Source of the DNA: Hoyosella sp. YIM 151337
Lineage (GTDB): Bacteria > Actinomycetota > Actinomycetes > Mycobacteriales > Mycobacteriaceae
Direction: 5' to 3'
Length of the DNA: 64,000 nucleotides
NCBI RefSeq assembly: GCF_026041215.1
Contig: NZ_JAPEIQ010000028.1
Coordinates: 62,001 to 126,000, forward strand
A program made the translations under genes and the position numbers. Positions 11,021 through 20,378 of this stretch are shown one piece after another (positions within the stretch are counted from its first letter, which is position 1; each line of letters begins with the position of its first letter). Under the pieces are notes generated by a model. That model saw only the letters and a program-made list of their open reading frames with translations. It searched no databases and was not told where the DNA came from.

Positions 11021-13876
11021 TCAGCTGTACGCCTCAATCGGCGGGCACGAGCACACCAGGTTACGGTCGCCGAACGCGCCGTCAATGCGCCGCACCGCGG
11101 GCCACACCTTGGGCCGCGCACCGATGCCCGCGGGGTACGCCGCAATCTCCCGCGAGTAAGGATGATTCCACTCACCTACCAGGCACTCCGCGGTGTGCGG
11201 GGCGCCGCGCAGCGGATTGTCGTCCACCGGCCATTCACCCGAGCCGACACGATCGATCTCCTTGCGGATCGCGATCATCGCCTCACAGAACGCGTCGAGT
11301 TCCTCGAGGCTTTCACTTTCCGTCGGCTCGACCATGAGTGTTCCCGGCACCGGGAAGCTCATCGTGGGCGCATGGAATCCATAGTCAGCGAGCCGTTTCG
11401 CCACATCGTCGACGGTTACCCCGGTCGCTTTACTTATCGGGCGCAGGTCGAGGATGCACTCATGCGCCACCATGCCGTTGTCCCCGGTGTACAGGACGGG
11501 AAAATACTCATCGAGGCGGCGTGCCAGATAGTTGGCTGACGCGATCGCTGTGAGTGTCGCGCGGCGCAAACCAGCCGTACCCATCATTCGGATGTACGCC
11601 CAGGTGATCGGCAGGATCGACGCGGAACCATACGGGGCTGCGGAAATCACTGGCCCGGAACCTAGTTCGGGCGCTAGTGGGTGTCCCGGCAAGAACTCCG
11701 CGAGATGCTCACGCACCGCTACCGGTCCGACACCCGGACCGCCGCCTCCGTGCGGGATACAGAATGTCTTGTGCAGGTTGAGGTGGCTGACGTCACCGCC
11801 GAAACTGCCGGGCCGGGCAACTCCGACCAGCGCATTGAGGTTCGCCCCGTCGACGTACACCTGACCGCCGGCCGCATGAACAGCATCACACAGCTCGACA
11901 ATGTCGTGTTCGTACACGCCGTGCGTCGAAGGATAGGTGATCATGATCGCGGCGAGCCGATCGGCGTGCACCGCGATTTTCGAACGCAGGTCATCAAGGT
12001 CGACGTCACCGTTGTCCCGGCACGCCACGACCACCACCCGCATGCCCGCCATGACCGCCGATGCGGCGTTGGTTCCGTGTGCACTCGACGGAATCAGACA
12101 GACGTCGCGCTGCGTTTCCCCGCGGCTGTGGTGATATCCACGAATCGCGAGCAGGCCCGCAAGTTCGCCCTGACTGCCCGCGTTCGGCTGCAGACTGACC
12201 CGGTCGTAGCCCGTCATTCCCGCAAGCCACGATTCAAGGTCGCTGATCAGCGCGCGTATACCGGCGGTGTCTTCAGCGGGCGCGAACGGGTGCAGACCGG
12301 CGAACTCTGGCCACGTAATGGGCTCCATTTCCGCGGTGGCGTTCAGCTTCATCGTGCAGGAGCCGAGCGGGATCATGCTCCGGTCGAGCGCAACGTCCTT
12401 GTCTGCGAGGGAGCGCAGGTACCGCAGCATCGCGGTTTCGGTGCGGTACCGGTGAAACGCCGGATGCGTCAGATATTCGCTGCTGCGGCGCAACTGCGCC
12501 GGTGCTCGCCACGGCGTGCCGAGATCGCCCGGTATACGAACGCCGAAGGCGTCGAAGAGTGCGGCAATATCCTCCCCAGTTGTCGCCTCGTCACACGACA
12601 TACTGACATGGTCGCTGTCCACCACCCATATCGTGATGCCCCGTGTCCGCGCGCTCTCCCACACTTCCTGCGCGCGGCCCGGGACACGGGCACGGACAGT
12701 GTCGAAAATGTCGGTGTGAACGATGTCGATACCGCCGGCGGCGAGGCCTGCGGCGAGGTCCTTCGCATGCCCAGCAACTCGTGCCGCAATCGCTTTGAGG
12801 CCTTCCGCGCCGTGGTACGAGGCATACATCGCCGCCATGACGGCCAGAAGAACCTGGGCGGTACAAATATTTGACGTCGCCTTTTCGCGGCGGATGTGCT
12901 GTTCCCGGGTCTGCAATGCCAGGCGGTAGGCGAGGCGGCCGTCCGCGTCTTTCGATACGCCAACGAGCCGGCCCGGCAGTTGACGCGCGAACGAGGACCG
13001 CGCCGCGATGTAGCCCGCGTGTGGCCCCCCGAAGCCCATGGGGACACCGAAACGCTGCGTGGTGCCGAAAACGACGTCCGCACCCATTTCGCCGGGCGGG
13101 GTGATGACTGTGGTGGCCAGCAGGTCGGCACCAGCAGCAACGAGCGCGCCACGGTCGTGCGCGGCGCGGAATACGGCTGACCAGTCAGTGATGCGGCCAC
13201 TCGCCGCCGGATGCTGGACGAGCAGGCCGTAGAACTCGCCATCCGGGAGGCCGTCTGTCAGGTCGTGGCGAAGCAGTTCGATCCCCAGGGGCTCCGCCCG
13301 AGTTTGCAGGATGGCGACCGTCTGTGGGAAGACGTCGGAGTCCACGATGAAACGCGGTGATGCCGACTTGGATGCGCGGCGCAGCATCGTCATGGCTTCA
13401 CCTGCGGCAGTTGCCTCATCGAGCAGGGACGCGTTGGCGATATCCATGCCGGTGAGGTCAGCGACCATCGTCTGGAAGTTCAGCAGCGCTTCAAGGCGGC
13501 CCTGGCTGATTTCCGGCTGGTAGGGAGTGTAGGCGGTGTACCAGGCGGGGTTCTCGAGAATGTTGCGGACCAGCACCGGCGGAGTCAGGGTGTTGTAGTA
13601 CCCGAGGCCTATCATCGACGTGGTCACCGTGTTTCGCTGCGCGAGTTCGCGCAGTTCCCGGTGTACGCCGTGTTCGCTAACGGGTGCCAGGCTCAGCGCG
13701 GCAGCCGCGATTGTGTCCCCCGCAGGCTGGTCAAGGATCGCGGCAGGAACCGCTCGGGTCGCGAGTTCGTCAAGTGACTCCACACCAATGACATGCAGCA
13801 AACGGGCTAACGCCGTCTCATCGATCCCGATGTGACGGTCAGCGAAGCCTTGTGCTGTCGAGTCGAGCATCCACAT
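11021..13876 (-). CDS. gcvP: glycine dehydrogenase (decarboxylating), P protein of the glycine cleavage system
   Basis: 951 residues, the fused homodimeric form. It decarboxylates glycine using pyridoxal phosphate and passes the aminomethyl group to lipoyl-GcvH. The PLP lysine lies in [19 protein letters not shown] near residue 702. Other marks are [21 protein letters not shown] at the N terminus, [29 protein letters not shown], and [16 protein letters not shown]. The start is GTG/ATG at 13876 or the Met at 13870. A tandem glycine riboswitch immediately upstream (13921-14127) shows that glycine controls it. gcvH lies 3.2 kb away on the same strand; gcvT is not in the window. Confidence 0.97.
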   Translation of the reverse strand: MWMLDSTAQGFADRHIGIDETALARLLHVIGVESLDELATRAVPAAILDQPAGDTIAAAALSLAPVSEHGVHRELRELAQRNTVTTSMIGLGYYNTLTPPVLVRNILENPAWYTAYTPYQPEISQGRLEALLNFQTMVADLTGMDIANASLLDEATAAGEAMTMLRRASKSASPRFIVDSDVFPQTVAILQTRAEPLGIELLRHDLTDGLPDGEFYGLLVQHPAASGRITDWSAVFRAAHDRGALVAAGADLLATTVITPPGEMGADVVFGTTQRFGVPMGFGGPHAGYIAARSSFARQLPGRLVGVSKDADGRLAYRLALQTREQHIRREKATSNICTAQVLLAVMAAMYASYHGAEGLKAIAARVAGHAKDLAAGLAAGGIDIVHTDIFDTVRARVPGRAQEVWESARTRGITIWVVDSDHVSMSCDEATTGEDIAALFDAFGVRIPGDLGTPWRAPAQLRRSSEYLTHPAFHRYRTETAMLRYLRSLADKDVALDRSMIPLGSCTMKLNATAEMEPITWPEFAGLHPFAPAEDTAGIRALISDLESWLAGMTGYDRVSLQPNAGSQGELAGLLAIRGYHHSRGETQRDVCLIPSSAHGTNAASAVMAGMRVVVVACRDNGDVDLDDLRSKIAVHADRLAAIMITYPSTHGVYEHDIVELCDAVHAAGGQVYVDGANLNALVGVARPGSFGGDVSHLNLHKTFCIPHGGGGPGVGPVAVREHLAEFLPGHPLAPELGSGPVISAAPYGSASILPITWAYIRMMGTAGLRRATLTAIASANYLARRLDEYFPVLYTGDNGMVAHECILDLRPISKATGVTVDDVAKRLADYGFHAPTMSFPVPGTLMVEPTESESLEELDAFCEAMIAIRKEIDRVGSGEWPVDDNPLRGAPHTAECLVGEWNHPYSREIAAYPAGIGARPKVWPAVRRIDGAFGDRNLVCSCPPIEAYS

Positions 13877-13920
13877 CCCTCAGGCCGGGCGGATAGTACG
13901 GCACACGGGCGCACTTCCGC

Positions 13921-14127
13921 TATCGGTCCTCCCCCTCTGTCGCTACCACAGTGGGCGCCTGAGAGATTCAGCAGCGAGGCCCCCTCACGTGCTTTTCCCC
14001 GTGGGCGGGTGGCGTGCCACCACTTTCCAGAGGCGCCGCAGCACGTGCGGTCCTTGTGCCTGAGAGATTGTCGGAGAGGTGTTGCTCCTTCGGCGCCTAC
14101 CACAACCACTGGTAGGTCTCTCCCGCA
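13921..14127 (-). promoter_or_regulatory. tandem glycine riboswitch upstream of gcvP
   Basis: Read on the minus strand, aptamer 1 begins with GGGAGAGACC near 14125, contains GCCGAAGGAGCAA and the conserved AATCTCTCAGGC at 14069-14058, followed by AAGGACCG. A short linker with TCTGGAAAG leads to a second aptamer with its own AATCTCTCAGGCGCC (13968-13954) and GGGGAGGACCG near 13930. Two core repeats 101 bases apart and their position 45 bases before gcvP match the gcvT-type cooperative glycine riboswitch, normally an 'on' switch for glycine catabolism. The second aptamer is more divergent in the GCCGAAGG arm. The remaining 62 bases up to the resR stop codon hold nothing else recognised. Confidence 0.92.
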
Positions 14128-14189
14128 CGGCATCGGCGCATCCCGAGTCTAGCCCGGAGCGTGCGGCCACGCGAAGTTGTGTGACGCAA

Positions 14190-14807
14190 CTAGCCGATCT
14201 TGCGTGCGCGGTTGCGCCGGCGGTTCGCCAGTTCGTCGTGAACGGGGATCTCCTCAGCTTCGTCAGCGCGTTCAGCAGGGAACTCGGCGATCTTGCCAGT
14301 GAGTTCCCGCATCGCACCGCTCACCGCGATGCCGAAGACGCCCTGGCCGCCCTGCAGTAAATCAACAACTTCCTCAGGCGAGGCGCATTCGTAAACCGTG
14401 GTTCCGTCGGAAAACAGCGTGATGTTGGCCAGATCTTCGACACCGCGCTTACGGAGATGATCAACCGCGACACGAATGTTTTGCAGCGAAATCCCGGTGT
14501 CGAGGAGACGCTTGACGATCTTCAGGACCAGTATGTCTTTGAATGAGTACAGACGCTGACTCCCAGAGCCGGCGGCATTCCGGATGGTCGGCCGAACCAG
14601 CCCAGTTCGCGCCCAGTAGTCGAGTTGCCGATACGTGATGCCGGCCACCTGACATGCGATCGGCACGCGGTAACCTTCGAGTTCGTCAGGAACAGAATCG
14701 TCTGGAAAAAGCCCAGGCTGAATGACGCCCGGCGACACGTCGACAGTGCCGGGACGACCTACTGAGGAAGCATCCTTGCTGCCCTGCCCCTGCTGTTCTT
14801 CGGCCAC
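14190..14807 (-). CDS. resR: MerR-family transcriptional regulator (Rv1830/ResR-like)
   Basis: 205 residues. A MerR winged HTH starts at YRVPIACQVAGITYRQLDYWARTGLVRP, followed by SGSQRLYSFKDILVLKIVKRLLDTGISLQNIRVAVDHL. The effector part is short, with no Cys metal site, so it is not a metal sensor. It corresponds by sequence and position to M. tuberculosis Rv1830, named resR in work on antibiotic resilience and linked to growth and division control; that functional transfer is inference. The frame is open to 14981, but GTG at 14807 with AAGGGAGA upstream and a six-base spacer is the better start, giving the N terminus VAEEQQGQG. It lies between the riboswitch and the DUF151 gene. Confidence 0.85.
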   Translation of the reverse strand: MAEEQQGQGSKDASSVGRPGTVDVSPGVIQPGLFPDDSVPDELEGYRVPIACQVAGITYRQLDYWARTGLVRPTIRNAAGSGSQRLYSFKDILVLKIVKRLLDTGISLQNIRVAVDHLRKRGVEDLANITLFSDGTTVYECASPEEVVDLLQGGQGVFGIAVSGAMRELTGKIAEFPAERADEAEEIPVHDELANRRRNRARKIG

Positions 14808-15095
14808 GGAAATCTCCCTTTCGCCCGTTCTGCGCGAACGACTCGCCGCTGTGTGACGGCGCCCGTCGTGCAGAAACCGTGAAACCCGTCTGGGTTCCAT
14901 CAGGGTGGTCTTGTTAAGGATACCGCCCTGAGGCGCGACGCACGTCCACGCCTCGCCACAACGCACGCTATGAGTAGACACACAATTTCGTCACGCAACA
15001 CTCCGATATTTATGAAGCTCTGCGTCAGGCTGAGATTGTTTCGTGACGAAACAGCGAGAAGGCGCCCACCAGGCGGACGTACTGGAATGGTCCAG

Positions 15096-15569
15096 CTAGC
15101 CTTCTGTGGACTTAAAGTCGTCGGGCGAAACCGAGTCCAGGAACTCTTTGAACTTCTCGACCTCGTCTTCGCGCTCGTCCGGAATGACAAGGCCCGCTTC
15201 TTCGAGAACGGACTCTTCCGCGTAAATCGGCACACCGATACGGATCGCAATAGCCACGGAATCAGAAGGGCGCGCGGACACCCGAATATCTCCGTCGAAG
15301 AGCATTTCCGCGTAGAAGGTGCCCTCCTGCAGGTCGACGATGCGCACTTCTTTGAGCGTGTGACCAAGTGCCGCAAGAACGTCGCGGAACAAATCATGCG
15401 TCAGCGGACGCGCCGGGACGACCCCCTGCTGCTCTAGCGCGATCGACGTGGCCTCAGCCTGCCCAATCCAGATTGGCAGGTAACGGTCCCCCTCAACCTC
15501 GCGGAGAAGTAGCACTGGCTGGTTCTGCGGTTGTTCCACGCGTATCCCGACCACGCGAACCTCACCCAT
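15096..15569 (-). CDS. bifunctional nuclease family protein (DUF151, Rv1829-like)
   Basis: 157 residues beginning MGEVRVVGIRVEQPQNQPVLLL; the region RYLPIWIGQAEATSIALEQQG is the hallmark of the DUF151/BFN domain, followed by TFYAEMLFDGDIRVSARPSDSVAIAIRIGVPIYA and an acidic tail. Plant BFN proteins have nuclease activity; the bacterial role is unknown. The ATG at 15569 has GAGGCGG upstream and fits family starts better than the upstream codon at 15599. It sits between two MerR genes in the order Rv1828-Rv1829-Rv1830, and the three are probably co-transcribed. The stretch 14808-15095 between it and resR shows no gene. Confidence 0.88.
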   Translation of the reverse strand: MGEVRVVGIRVEQPQNQPVLLLREVEGDRYLPIWIGQAEATSIALEQQGVVPARPLTHDLFRDVLAALGHTLKEVRIVDLQEGTFYAEMLFDGDIRVSARPSDSVAIAIRIGVPIYAEESVLEEAGLVIPDEREDEVEKFKEFLDSVSPDDFKSTEG

Positions 15570-15671
15570 GGTGACCGCCTCTCGACTGCAACCGCTCAAA
15601 GGTACCGAGTGTGCACTTCCAGTTTATGGGAAGCACCGCGAACACCGCTCGCCCCAACATTGTGCCCGCAC

Positions 15672-16388
15672 CTACGTTCCAAGCTCTTCTCGTACCGATG
15701 CTTTAAGCAGCGCGCTGTGGGCGGTCACCATGAGAGAACCCAACTCCCGCACCATCTCCTCGGCCCGGTCACGAGCCCCGGCCTCACGGCCCTTGGCCAC
15801 TGGCCCGGCGATCTGCGCCAGCAACGCTGCCTGCCGGTCCGCAGCCATCCGCAGTGAGCGAAGATGCCGCATGTCGAGTCCGAACTCGGCCAGCTCCCAT
15901 GCGGTCCGCACCAGCAGGACAGCCTCCGCGTCGAAGTAACCCGCGTTGCCGGGGACAACAAACCCTGCCGCGACCAGGTCACTGAGAAACATCTCGTCGA
16001 CGCCGCTGCGCTCACATAGCGTTTCCCGGCTGATCCGCCCACCGGTCTCAGACACGAACGCGTCGGTTGTCGACGTGAACGAACGAGGCAACTTGACGAC
16101 GGGCCCCTCCGGCGTGGAGCCATGGTCAATCGCGTCGAGCTGCTCACGAATCACCTTGAGCGGCAGATAATGATCACGCTGAGCCGTTAACACGAAACGC
16201 AGCCGATCACAGTCCGCCGCGGTGAACCGCCGGTAACCCGACGGCGTCCGCTGCGGACTGACCAAGCCTTCAGCTTCGAGGAAACGGATCTTGGAAATAG
16301 TTACATCAGGGAAATCCGGGCGCAGCTGATCGAGAACTGTCCCAATCGACATGCCTGCACCCGACAGCGGCTGCCCTGCTGCTGTCAC
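15672..16388 (-). CDS. ftsR: MerR-family regulator FtsR (Rv1828-like)
   Basis: 238 residues. [43 protein letters not shown] is a MerR-type HTH with wing, followed by a ligand/dimer domain without metal-binding cysteines. It matches M. tuberculosis Rv1828 and Corynebacterium FtsR, described as a regulator of ftsZ and cell division; the role here is inferred from that match. The GTG start overlaps the garA stop codon by four bases (16385-16388, GTGA), so translation is coupled to garA. Internal Met13 is an alternative start. Confidence 0.88.
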   Translation of the reverse strand: MTAAGQPLSGAGMSIGTVLDQLRPDFPDVTISKIRFLEAEGLVSPQRTPSGYRRFTAADCDRLRFVLTAQRDHYLPLKVIREQLDAIDHGSTPEGPVVKLPRSFTSTTDAFVSETGGRISRETLCERSGVDEMFLSDLVAAGFVVPGNAGYFDAEAVLLVRTAWELAEFGLDMRHLRSLRMAADRQAALLAQIAGPVAKGREAGARDRAEEMVRELGSLMVTAHSALLKASVREELGT

Positions 16389-16867
16389 TGGCTACCTGCA
16401 CCTGCCGCTTGCTCGTCCTGGCCCACTGCTTTAGGCCCGGAAAGAAACACCAAACGGAACTTGCCGATCTGCACCTCGTCACCATTCGCGAGGACAGCCG
16501 AATCAACCGGCTCGCGATTGACGTAAGTGCCGTTCAAACTGCCGACATCCACTACCTGGAATACGCCGTTCTCGCGGCGAAACTCAGCGTGACGACGGCT
16601 CACCGTCACGTCATCAAGGAAAATATCGCTATCTGGGTGACGGCCAGCTGACGTGGTCGCCTCATCCAGGAGGAAGCGCGAACCCGCGTTGGGCCCACGC
16701 TTGACGACGAGCAGCGCGGAACCCGCAGGCAGGCTTTCAATGCCCGAAACCTGAGGCTCGGGCGCCTGGCTCGCCGCATCGAGTTCGCGCAGAAAATCTG
16801 CGCGGAACACCGATGTGGTTTCCGCCGACGCCCCTTCGAACGCCGGATTGTTCTGGTTCTCGCTCAC
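16385..16867 (-). CDS. garA: FHA-domain metabolic regulator GarA (Rv1827/OdhI-like)
   Basis: 160 residues. The N-terminal tail carries the kinase motif [11 protein letters not shown], whose two Thr residues (17 and 18) correspond to the sites phosphorylated by PknB and PknG in mycobacteria. The FHA domain follows, with the phosphothreonine-binding signature [20 protein letters not shown] and GSLNGTYVN. Unphosphorylated GarA/OdhI inhibits 2-oxoglutarate dehydrogenase and glutamate dehydrogenase, controlling carbon flow at 2-oxoglutarate. GTG at 16867 with GAGGAGA four bases upstream is chosen over the longer frame to 16927. It is the first gene of the garA-ftsR pair; the 228-base gap to gcvH must contain its promoter. 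Confidence 0.95.
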   Translation of the reverse strand: MSENQNNPAFEGASAETTSVFRADFLRELDAASQAPEPQVSGIESLPAGSALLVVKRGPNAGSRFLLDEATTSAGRHPDSDIFLDDVTVSRRHAEFRRENGVFQVVDVGSLNGTYVNREPVDSAVLANGDEVQIGKFRLVFLSGPKAVGQDEQAAGAGSQ

Positions 16868-17095
16868 CGTATCTCCTCTTTCTTTCTGCGCCGCGACGCC
16901 GGTCGTGCTCGGCGGTCGCGGTCGCAATCTATCCCCGACCGTTGGCCTTATCAGCCCACCCGGAATTGATGTCCTTTTTGCGATCCACCAACGCTACATC
17001 CGACCGTACCCTCTCGGGTTACGCCGGCCGGCGTGGTTGGCGCATCTTGCGCAACTGGAGCAGCAACTCACCACCAACAATACTGGCGCGGCTGG

Positions 17096-17500
17096 CTAGT
17101 CCGTGATGATCTCGCGGTATCCGGCCGCGTCGAGCGTTTCGCTGAGCGCTGACTCCAGATGACTGGTGTCAGCGACCTCCAGTTCGACTAGCCAGCCGTC
17201 CTTGTACGGAGACGCATTCACCAACTCTGGACGGCTCCCCAGCTGGTCATTCACAGCGATGACACGGCCGCTGATCGGCGAGAAAATATCGGAAACACTC
17301 TTGGTTGACTCGACCTCACCAAAAGGCTCCCCCGCAGTCACCGCAGCACCCGAGTCAGGCAGCTGAACGAAGACGACGTCATCGAGTTGCTTCTGCGCAT
17401 AGTCGGTGATACCGATCCGCACGCGCGTGTCCCCGGTCCGCTGTACCCACTCGTGTTCGCGGGTGTAGCGCAGGTCCTCAGGGATTGCCGCCTCAGTCAC
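17096..17500 (-). CDS. gcvH: glycine cleavage system H protein
   Basis: 134 residues. Lipoyl-carrier protein that shuttles the aminomethyl group between the P, T and L proteins. The lipoylated Lys lies in the typical context GEVESTKSVSDIFSPISG; RYTREHEWV near the N terminus and NDQLGSRPELVNASPYKDGWL are also diagnostic. GTG at 17500 (VTEAAIPEDLRYT) is preferred, with AGGAAAG upstream, over the extended frame to 17548. It lies 104 bases downstream of the DUF881 operon and upstream of garA, as in M. tuberculosis Rv1826. No riboswitch-like sequence was seen here, in contrast to gcvP. Confidence 0.95.
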   Translation of the reverse strand: MTEAAIPEDLRYTREHEWVQRTGDTRVRIGITDYAQKQLDDVVFVQLPDSGAAVTAGEPFGEVESTKSVSDIFSPISGRVIAVNDQLGSRPELVNASPYKDGWLVELEVADTSHLESALSETLDAAGYREIITD

Positions 17501-17604
17501 TGAGCTTTCCTTCCATCCACGGCCTTGATCTTGCACCACTTCCACCACATTGTGTCAGGCGTCTGGAGAGATCGTCTCGGTCTGAGCGATTCTTCCCCTG
17601 GGAC

Positions 17605-18363
17605 CTACCCACCCGGCTGAGCGTATTGAGGATCGCGCAGTTCGCGCAAGGCATCGACTACGACCTGATCCTGCTTCTGCACCGACAGCCTTCCACCACT
17701 GCGGGCAACCGTATCAATCGCTCCCCCAGGAATGTTCAGCGCAGTCTCCAGGGTCGCCGGATCACCGATCGCGGTGATGACGTACGGACCCACGAGGGTT
17801 TCGCCGTCAACCACAATCCCGCCATCCTGGCTGCCGAACCAGGAATCTACACCGATCCGCACGGGACCGCCCGGCGACTCCCCGCTTCCGGCCATTTGTA
17901 TCGCCTCCGCACCGGCCGCTCGCAGTTCCTGGATCTGGTCGAGCAGCACCTCCGGCCCGACCGCACGATTGGGGTCGCGAATCGTCAGCACCACACCTGG
18001 TCCTTGCGCCGCCACCGTTCCGGTCTGGACTGCCAGCACATCGAGCTGGGCCCGCGCCTCCGCGAGAACCGCCTCATTGTCAGTGCCCGACGCCACGATG
18101 CCGTCGAGTGTCTCTTCAAGCGCTTCGATCTCACCGCGCATTGCGGCCTCCCGCGCGTTGAGTTGTTCGAGCAGCGCGAGCAGTTCCGGCGCACGCAACC
18201 CATCCAGCACGTCACCCGATGTGGTGGTCCGGACCTGCGTCGAGATGGCCAGACCGAGCACTCCGCAGAGCACTGCAACGAGCACTGTGAACAGCACGCG
18301 CCGGGAACCGCGTTTCGGTCGTTCCCCAACCGCCGCGGACTCGCCGTTCACCCCGTCAGGCAC
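17605..18363 (-). CDS. DUF881 family membrane-anchored protein (Rv1825-like)
   Basis: 252 residues. One N-terminal membrane segment (VLFTVLVAVLCGVLGLAIS), then a coiled-coil-prone stretch (LLALLEQLNAREAAMRGEIEALEETL) and the DUF881 domain (GPGVVLTIRDPN, LLDQIQELRAAGAEAI, VVDGETLVGPYVITAIGDPATL), probably outside the membrane. Function is unknown; the family is often near cell-division genes in actinobacteria and Firmicutes. GTG at 18363 overlaps the small basic protein gene by eight bases, so the three genes from 19596 to 17605 form a coupled operon. It is a paralogue of the gene at 18685. Confidence 0.87.
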   Translation of the reverse strand: MPDGVNGESAAVGERPKRGSRRVLFTVLVAVLCGVLGLAISTQVRTTTSGDVLDGLRAPELLALLEQLNAREAAMRGEIEALEETLDGIVASGTDNEAVLAEARAQLDVLAVQTGTVAAQGPGVVLTIRDPNRAVGPEVLLDQIQELRAAGAEAIQMAGSGESPGGPVRIGVDSWFGSQDGGIVVDGETLVGPYVITAIGDPATLETALNIPGGAIDTVARSGGRLSVQKQDQVVVDALRELRDPQYAQPGG

Positions 18364-18688
18364 CGAACACCCCCCGGCGGATCGCGGCCGCATTACCGAA
18401 GATGCGGATGCCTAGCACAACAAGCACAGCCGTAGAAAGCTGCGTCCCCACGCCGAGAAGATCACCGAGGAACACCAGCAGCGACGCGACGGTGACGTTG
18501 AAGACAAACGACACCACAAATACTTTTGAGTCGAAAATGCCCTCGAAGTACGCGCGAAGACCGCCGAAGAGCGCGTCGAGCGCGGCCACGACGGCGATAG
18601 GCAGGTAAGGCTGAACCGCCACCGGGACGTCCGGACTGAGATACACCCCCAGAACCACACCTGCGAGTAGCGCGATAAGCCCGATCAC
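18356..18688 (-). CDS. sbp: small basic family membrane protein (Rv1824-like)
   Basis: 110 residues with three hydrophobic segments (MIGLIALLAGVVLGVYL, YLPIAVVAALDALFGGL, FNVTVASLLVFLGDLLGV plus AVLVVLGIRIFGN). It matches the 'small basic protein' family that lies between DUF881 genes in many Gram-positives. Function is unknown. Its ATG overlaps the upstream DUF881 stop (ATGA at 18685-18688) and its stop overlaps the downstream start, so the trio is translated together and may form a membrane complex. Confidence 0.9.
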   Translation of the reverse strand: MIGLIALLAGVVLGVYLSPDVPVAVQPYLPIAVVAALDALFGGLRAYFEGIFDSKVFVVSFVFNVTVASLLVFLGDLLGVGTQLSTAVLVVLGIRIFGNAAAIRRGVFGA

Positions 18689-19596
18689 GGCTCCCCCTCT
18701 TCTGGTCCCGCAAAGCCGCTGGCACGGTGTGCTGCGACTCGAATTTCCCGCACCGGTGCCGCCGGTACGGTGATCGACGTTTCTTCACGTACGGTGAAAC
18801 CTGCACCGTAAAGCTGACTAATGCCCGACATCCGGATGTATGCGCTGCTCGCGATGAAACTCGACTGCATTGCGCGGGGATCACCCACAGCTGCAATGAC
18901 ATAGCTCACCGCGCCGCCCGCACCACCGGCAGCCTCCGCCGCGACCCGATTGTCGACCAGAATCGCGCTCCCGGCCTGCCTGATCGCTACGTTCGGACCG
19001 ATCCGGACGCCGCCCACGGAGATCGCCTCAGCTCCCGCGCTCCACAAGGCGTTGACGACAATCTGCAGATCCCGGTCGAGAATCGTGTTCCGCGTACCTG
19101 CGCCACGGTAGCCGCCGGAGAGGTCCCGCTGCCCTGGCGGCTCCGAGACCGTGATCAAAAGCCCTGGCCCGGTGGCGGGAACAGTTCCGGCTGCCAGTTC
19201 GGCGCGGCGCAACTCAGCGAGCGCCGCGCGTCCCGGTTCATCAAGCAGCAGGGCCCGGGCGCGCGCCGACGCCGCCTCTTCAGCGAGTACGTCCCGGCGT
19301 GCACCGAGTTCCGCGGCACGCTCCTGCGCCGACCGGATCTCAGATTGCAGGCTCGCCCGTAACTGATCGGCATCTGGGGCGCGCTCCTCCGCCCAGCCGC
19401 GGGTAAGTCCGAGTGCGAGCCCAGCGAGCAACGTTCCTATCACGAGCCACACTTTCGCGACCAGCATGGTACGCGGCGATGGCGGACCTGCGGCCCGCGC
19501 GCGTTTGCGGGCTGCCGCAGCGTAACCGGGATCGAGGTGGTCATGAAGCAACGAGCGCAGCAGCGAGGGGACCCGGTAGCCGCGCGGCGGCGTCAC
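18685..19596 (-). CDS. DUF881 family membrane-anchored protein (Rv1823-like)
   Basis: 303 residues. A cytoplasmic N-terminal tail of about 45 residues, one membrane span (MLVAKVWLVIGTLLAGLALGLT), a helical region of about 60 residues rich in Ala/Arg/Glu, then the DUF881 domain (TGPGLLITVSEPP, NTILDRDLQIVVNALWSAGAEAISVGGVRIGP, AVSYVIAAVGDPRAMQ). It is the first of the DUF881-sbp-DUF881 trio and lies 30 bases after the phosphatidyltransferase gene, suggesting one transcription unit from pgsA through gcvH. Function is unknown. Confidence 0.87.
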   Translation of the reverse strand: MTPPRGYRVPSLLRSLLHDHLDPGYAAAARKRARAAGPPSPRTMLVAKVWLVIGTLLAGLALGLTRGWAEERAPDADQLRASLQSEIRSAQERAAELGARRDVLAEEAASARARALLLDEPGRAALAELRRAELAAGTVPATGPGLLITVSEPPGQRDLSGGYRGAGTRNTILDRDLQIVVNALWSAGAEAISVGGVRIGPNVAIRQAGSAILVDNRVAAEAAGGAGGAVSYVIAAVGDPRAMQSSFIASSAYIRMSGISQLYGAGFTVREETSITVPAAPVREIRVAAHRASGFAGPEEGEP

Positions 19597-19626
19597 CGCA
19601 GTCTCCCGTTGTGCAACGCGCCCGCG

Positions 19627-20346
19627 TCACACCTTCGGCATATCCCGGACAACGAGTCCTACTTGCACGAGGTACAGCACCATAGTCCACAAATACAGGA
19701 ACATCCCCCAGATCAGGAGCGCTACACCGATCGGCTCCAGTACCTGGGAGAGTGCCCAGTCGCCCCGAGCCGCGAGAATCACGGGAAACGCGTACATGAG
19801 CGCAAAGGTCGCCGCCTTGCCAAGGTATGTGACAGGCAGCGCCTCAACTCCCCGGGTGCGGACCAGCACGAGCGCCAGAGTCAGCACGAGATCACGTCCC
19901 ACCAGCAAGAGCACGACCCACCAGGGGATGAACTCGCGCATCGCAAAAGCAACCGGGATGACCACCATGAAAAGCCGGTCAGCGATCGGGTCGAGCAGGG
20001 CTCCATACCGGGAGACCTGGTTGAGCAGCCGGGCGAGCTTCCCATCAAGCCAGTCACTGATTCCGCTGACAACGAGAACGATCAGTGCCCACCCGTCCAT
20101 CTCGTAGACGAGCAGAAGGACGAGAAACAGCGGAACCGCGGCGAGGCGCAGCAGGCTAAGCATGTTCGGCACGGTGAGGAACCGATCCGTGTTCACAGGT
20201 GGTTCAGCCGCGAACTTGTCCATCTCACGTGCCCGTTCGAGGCTGCGGGTGCGCCACTCGGCGAACCGATCGCTGCCCTCGGGCGGTTCTGCGCTCTCAC
20301 CGCCACCAGAAGCTGGCGGACGCGAACCAGATTCCGGCGTCCTCAT
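19627..20346 (-). CDS. CDP-alcohol phosphatidyltransferase (PgsA2-like)
   Basis: About 239 residues. The CDP-alcohol phosphotransferase signature DGKLARLLNQVSRYGALLDP plus IAD fits DG-x2-AR-x8-G-x3-D-x3-D exactly and supplies the metal-binding aspartates. Several membrane spans follow (FIPWWVVLLLVGRDLVLTLALVL, VLEPIGVALLIWGMFLYLW). The family links a CDP-diacylglycerol to an alcohol, often glycerol 3-phosphate in phosphatidylglycerol phosphate synthesis; the exact acceptor of the PgsA2 group (Rv1822) is unsettled. The first 70 residues are a charged, Pro/Ser-rich cytoplasmic extension. ATG at 20346 is used; ATG at 20382 overlaps the smc stop codon (ATGA) and would add 12 residues. Confidence 0.85.
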   Translation of the reverse strand: MRTPESGSRPPASGGGESAEPPEGSDRFAEWRTRSLERAREMDKFAAEPPVNTDRFLTVPNMLSLLRLAAVPLFLVLLLVYEMDGWALIVLVVSGISDWLDGKLARLLNQVSRYGALLDPIADRLFMVVIPVAFAMREFIPWWVVLLLVGRDLVLTLALVLVRTRGVEALPVTYLGKAATFALMYAFPVILAARGDWALSQVLEPIGVALLIWGMFLYLWTMVLYLVQVGLVVRDMPKV

Positions 20347-20378
20347 GCACGCAACTCTGGCACACCTGGCCCCAGATA

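Noticed and set aside
11681-12874. 397-residue open frame on the plus strand inside gcvP
   Set aside because: It is antisense to the clearly coding gcvP frame and its translation is Arg/His-rich with no family features; long antisense frames are usual in high-GC genes.
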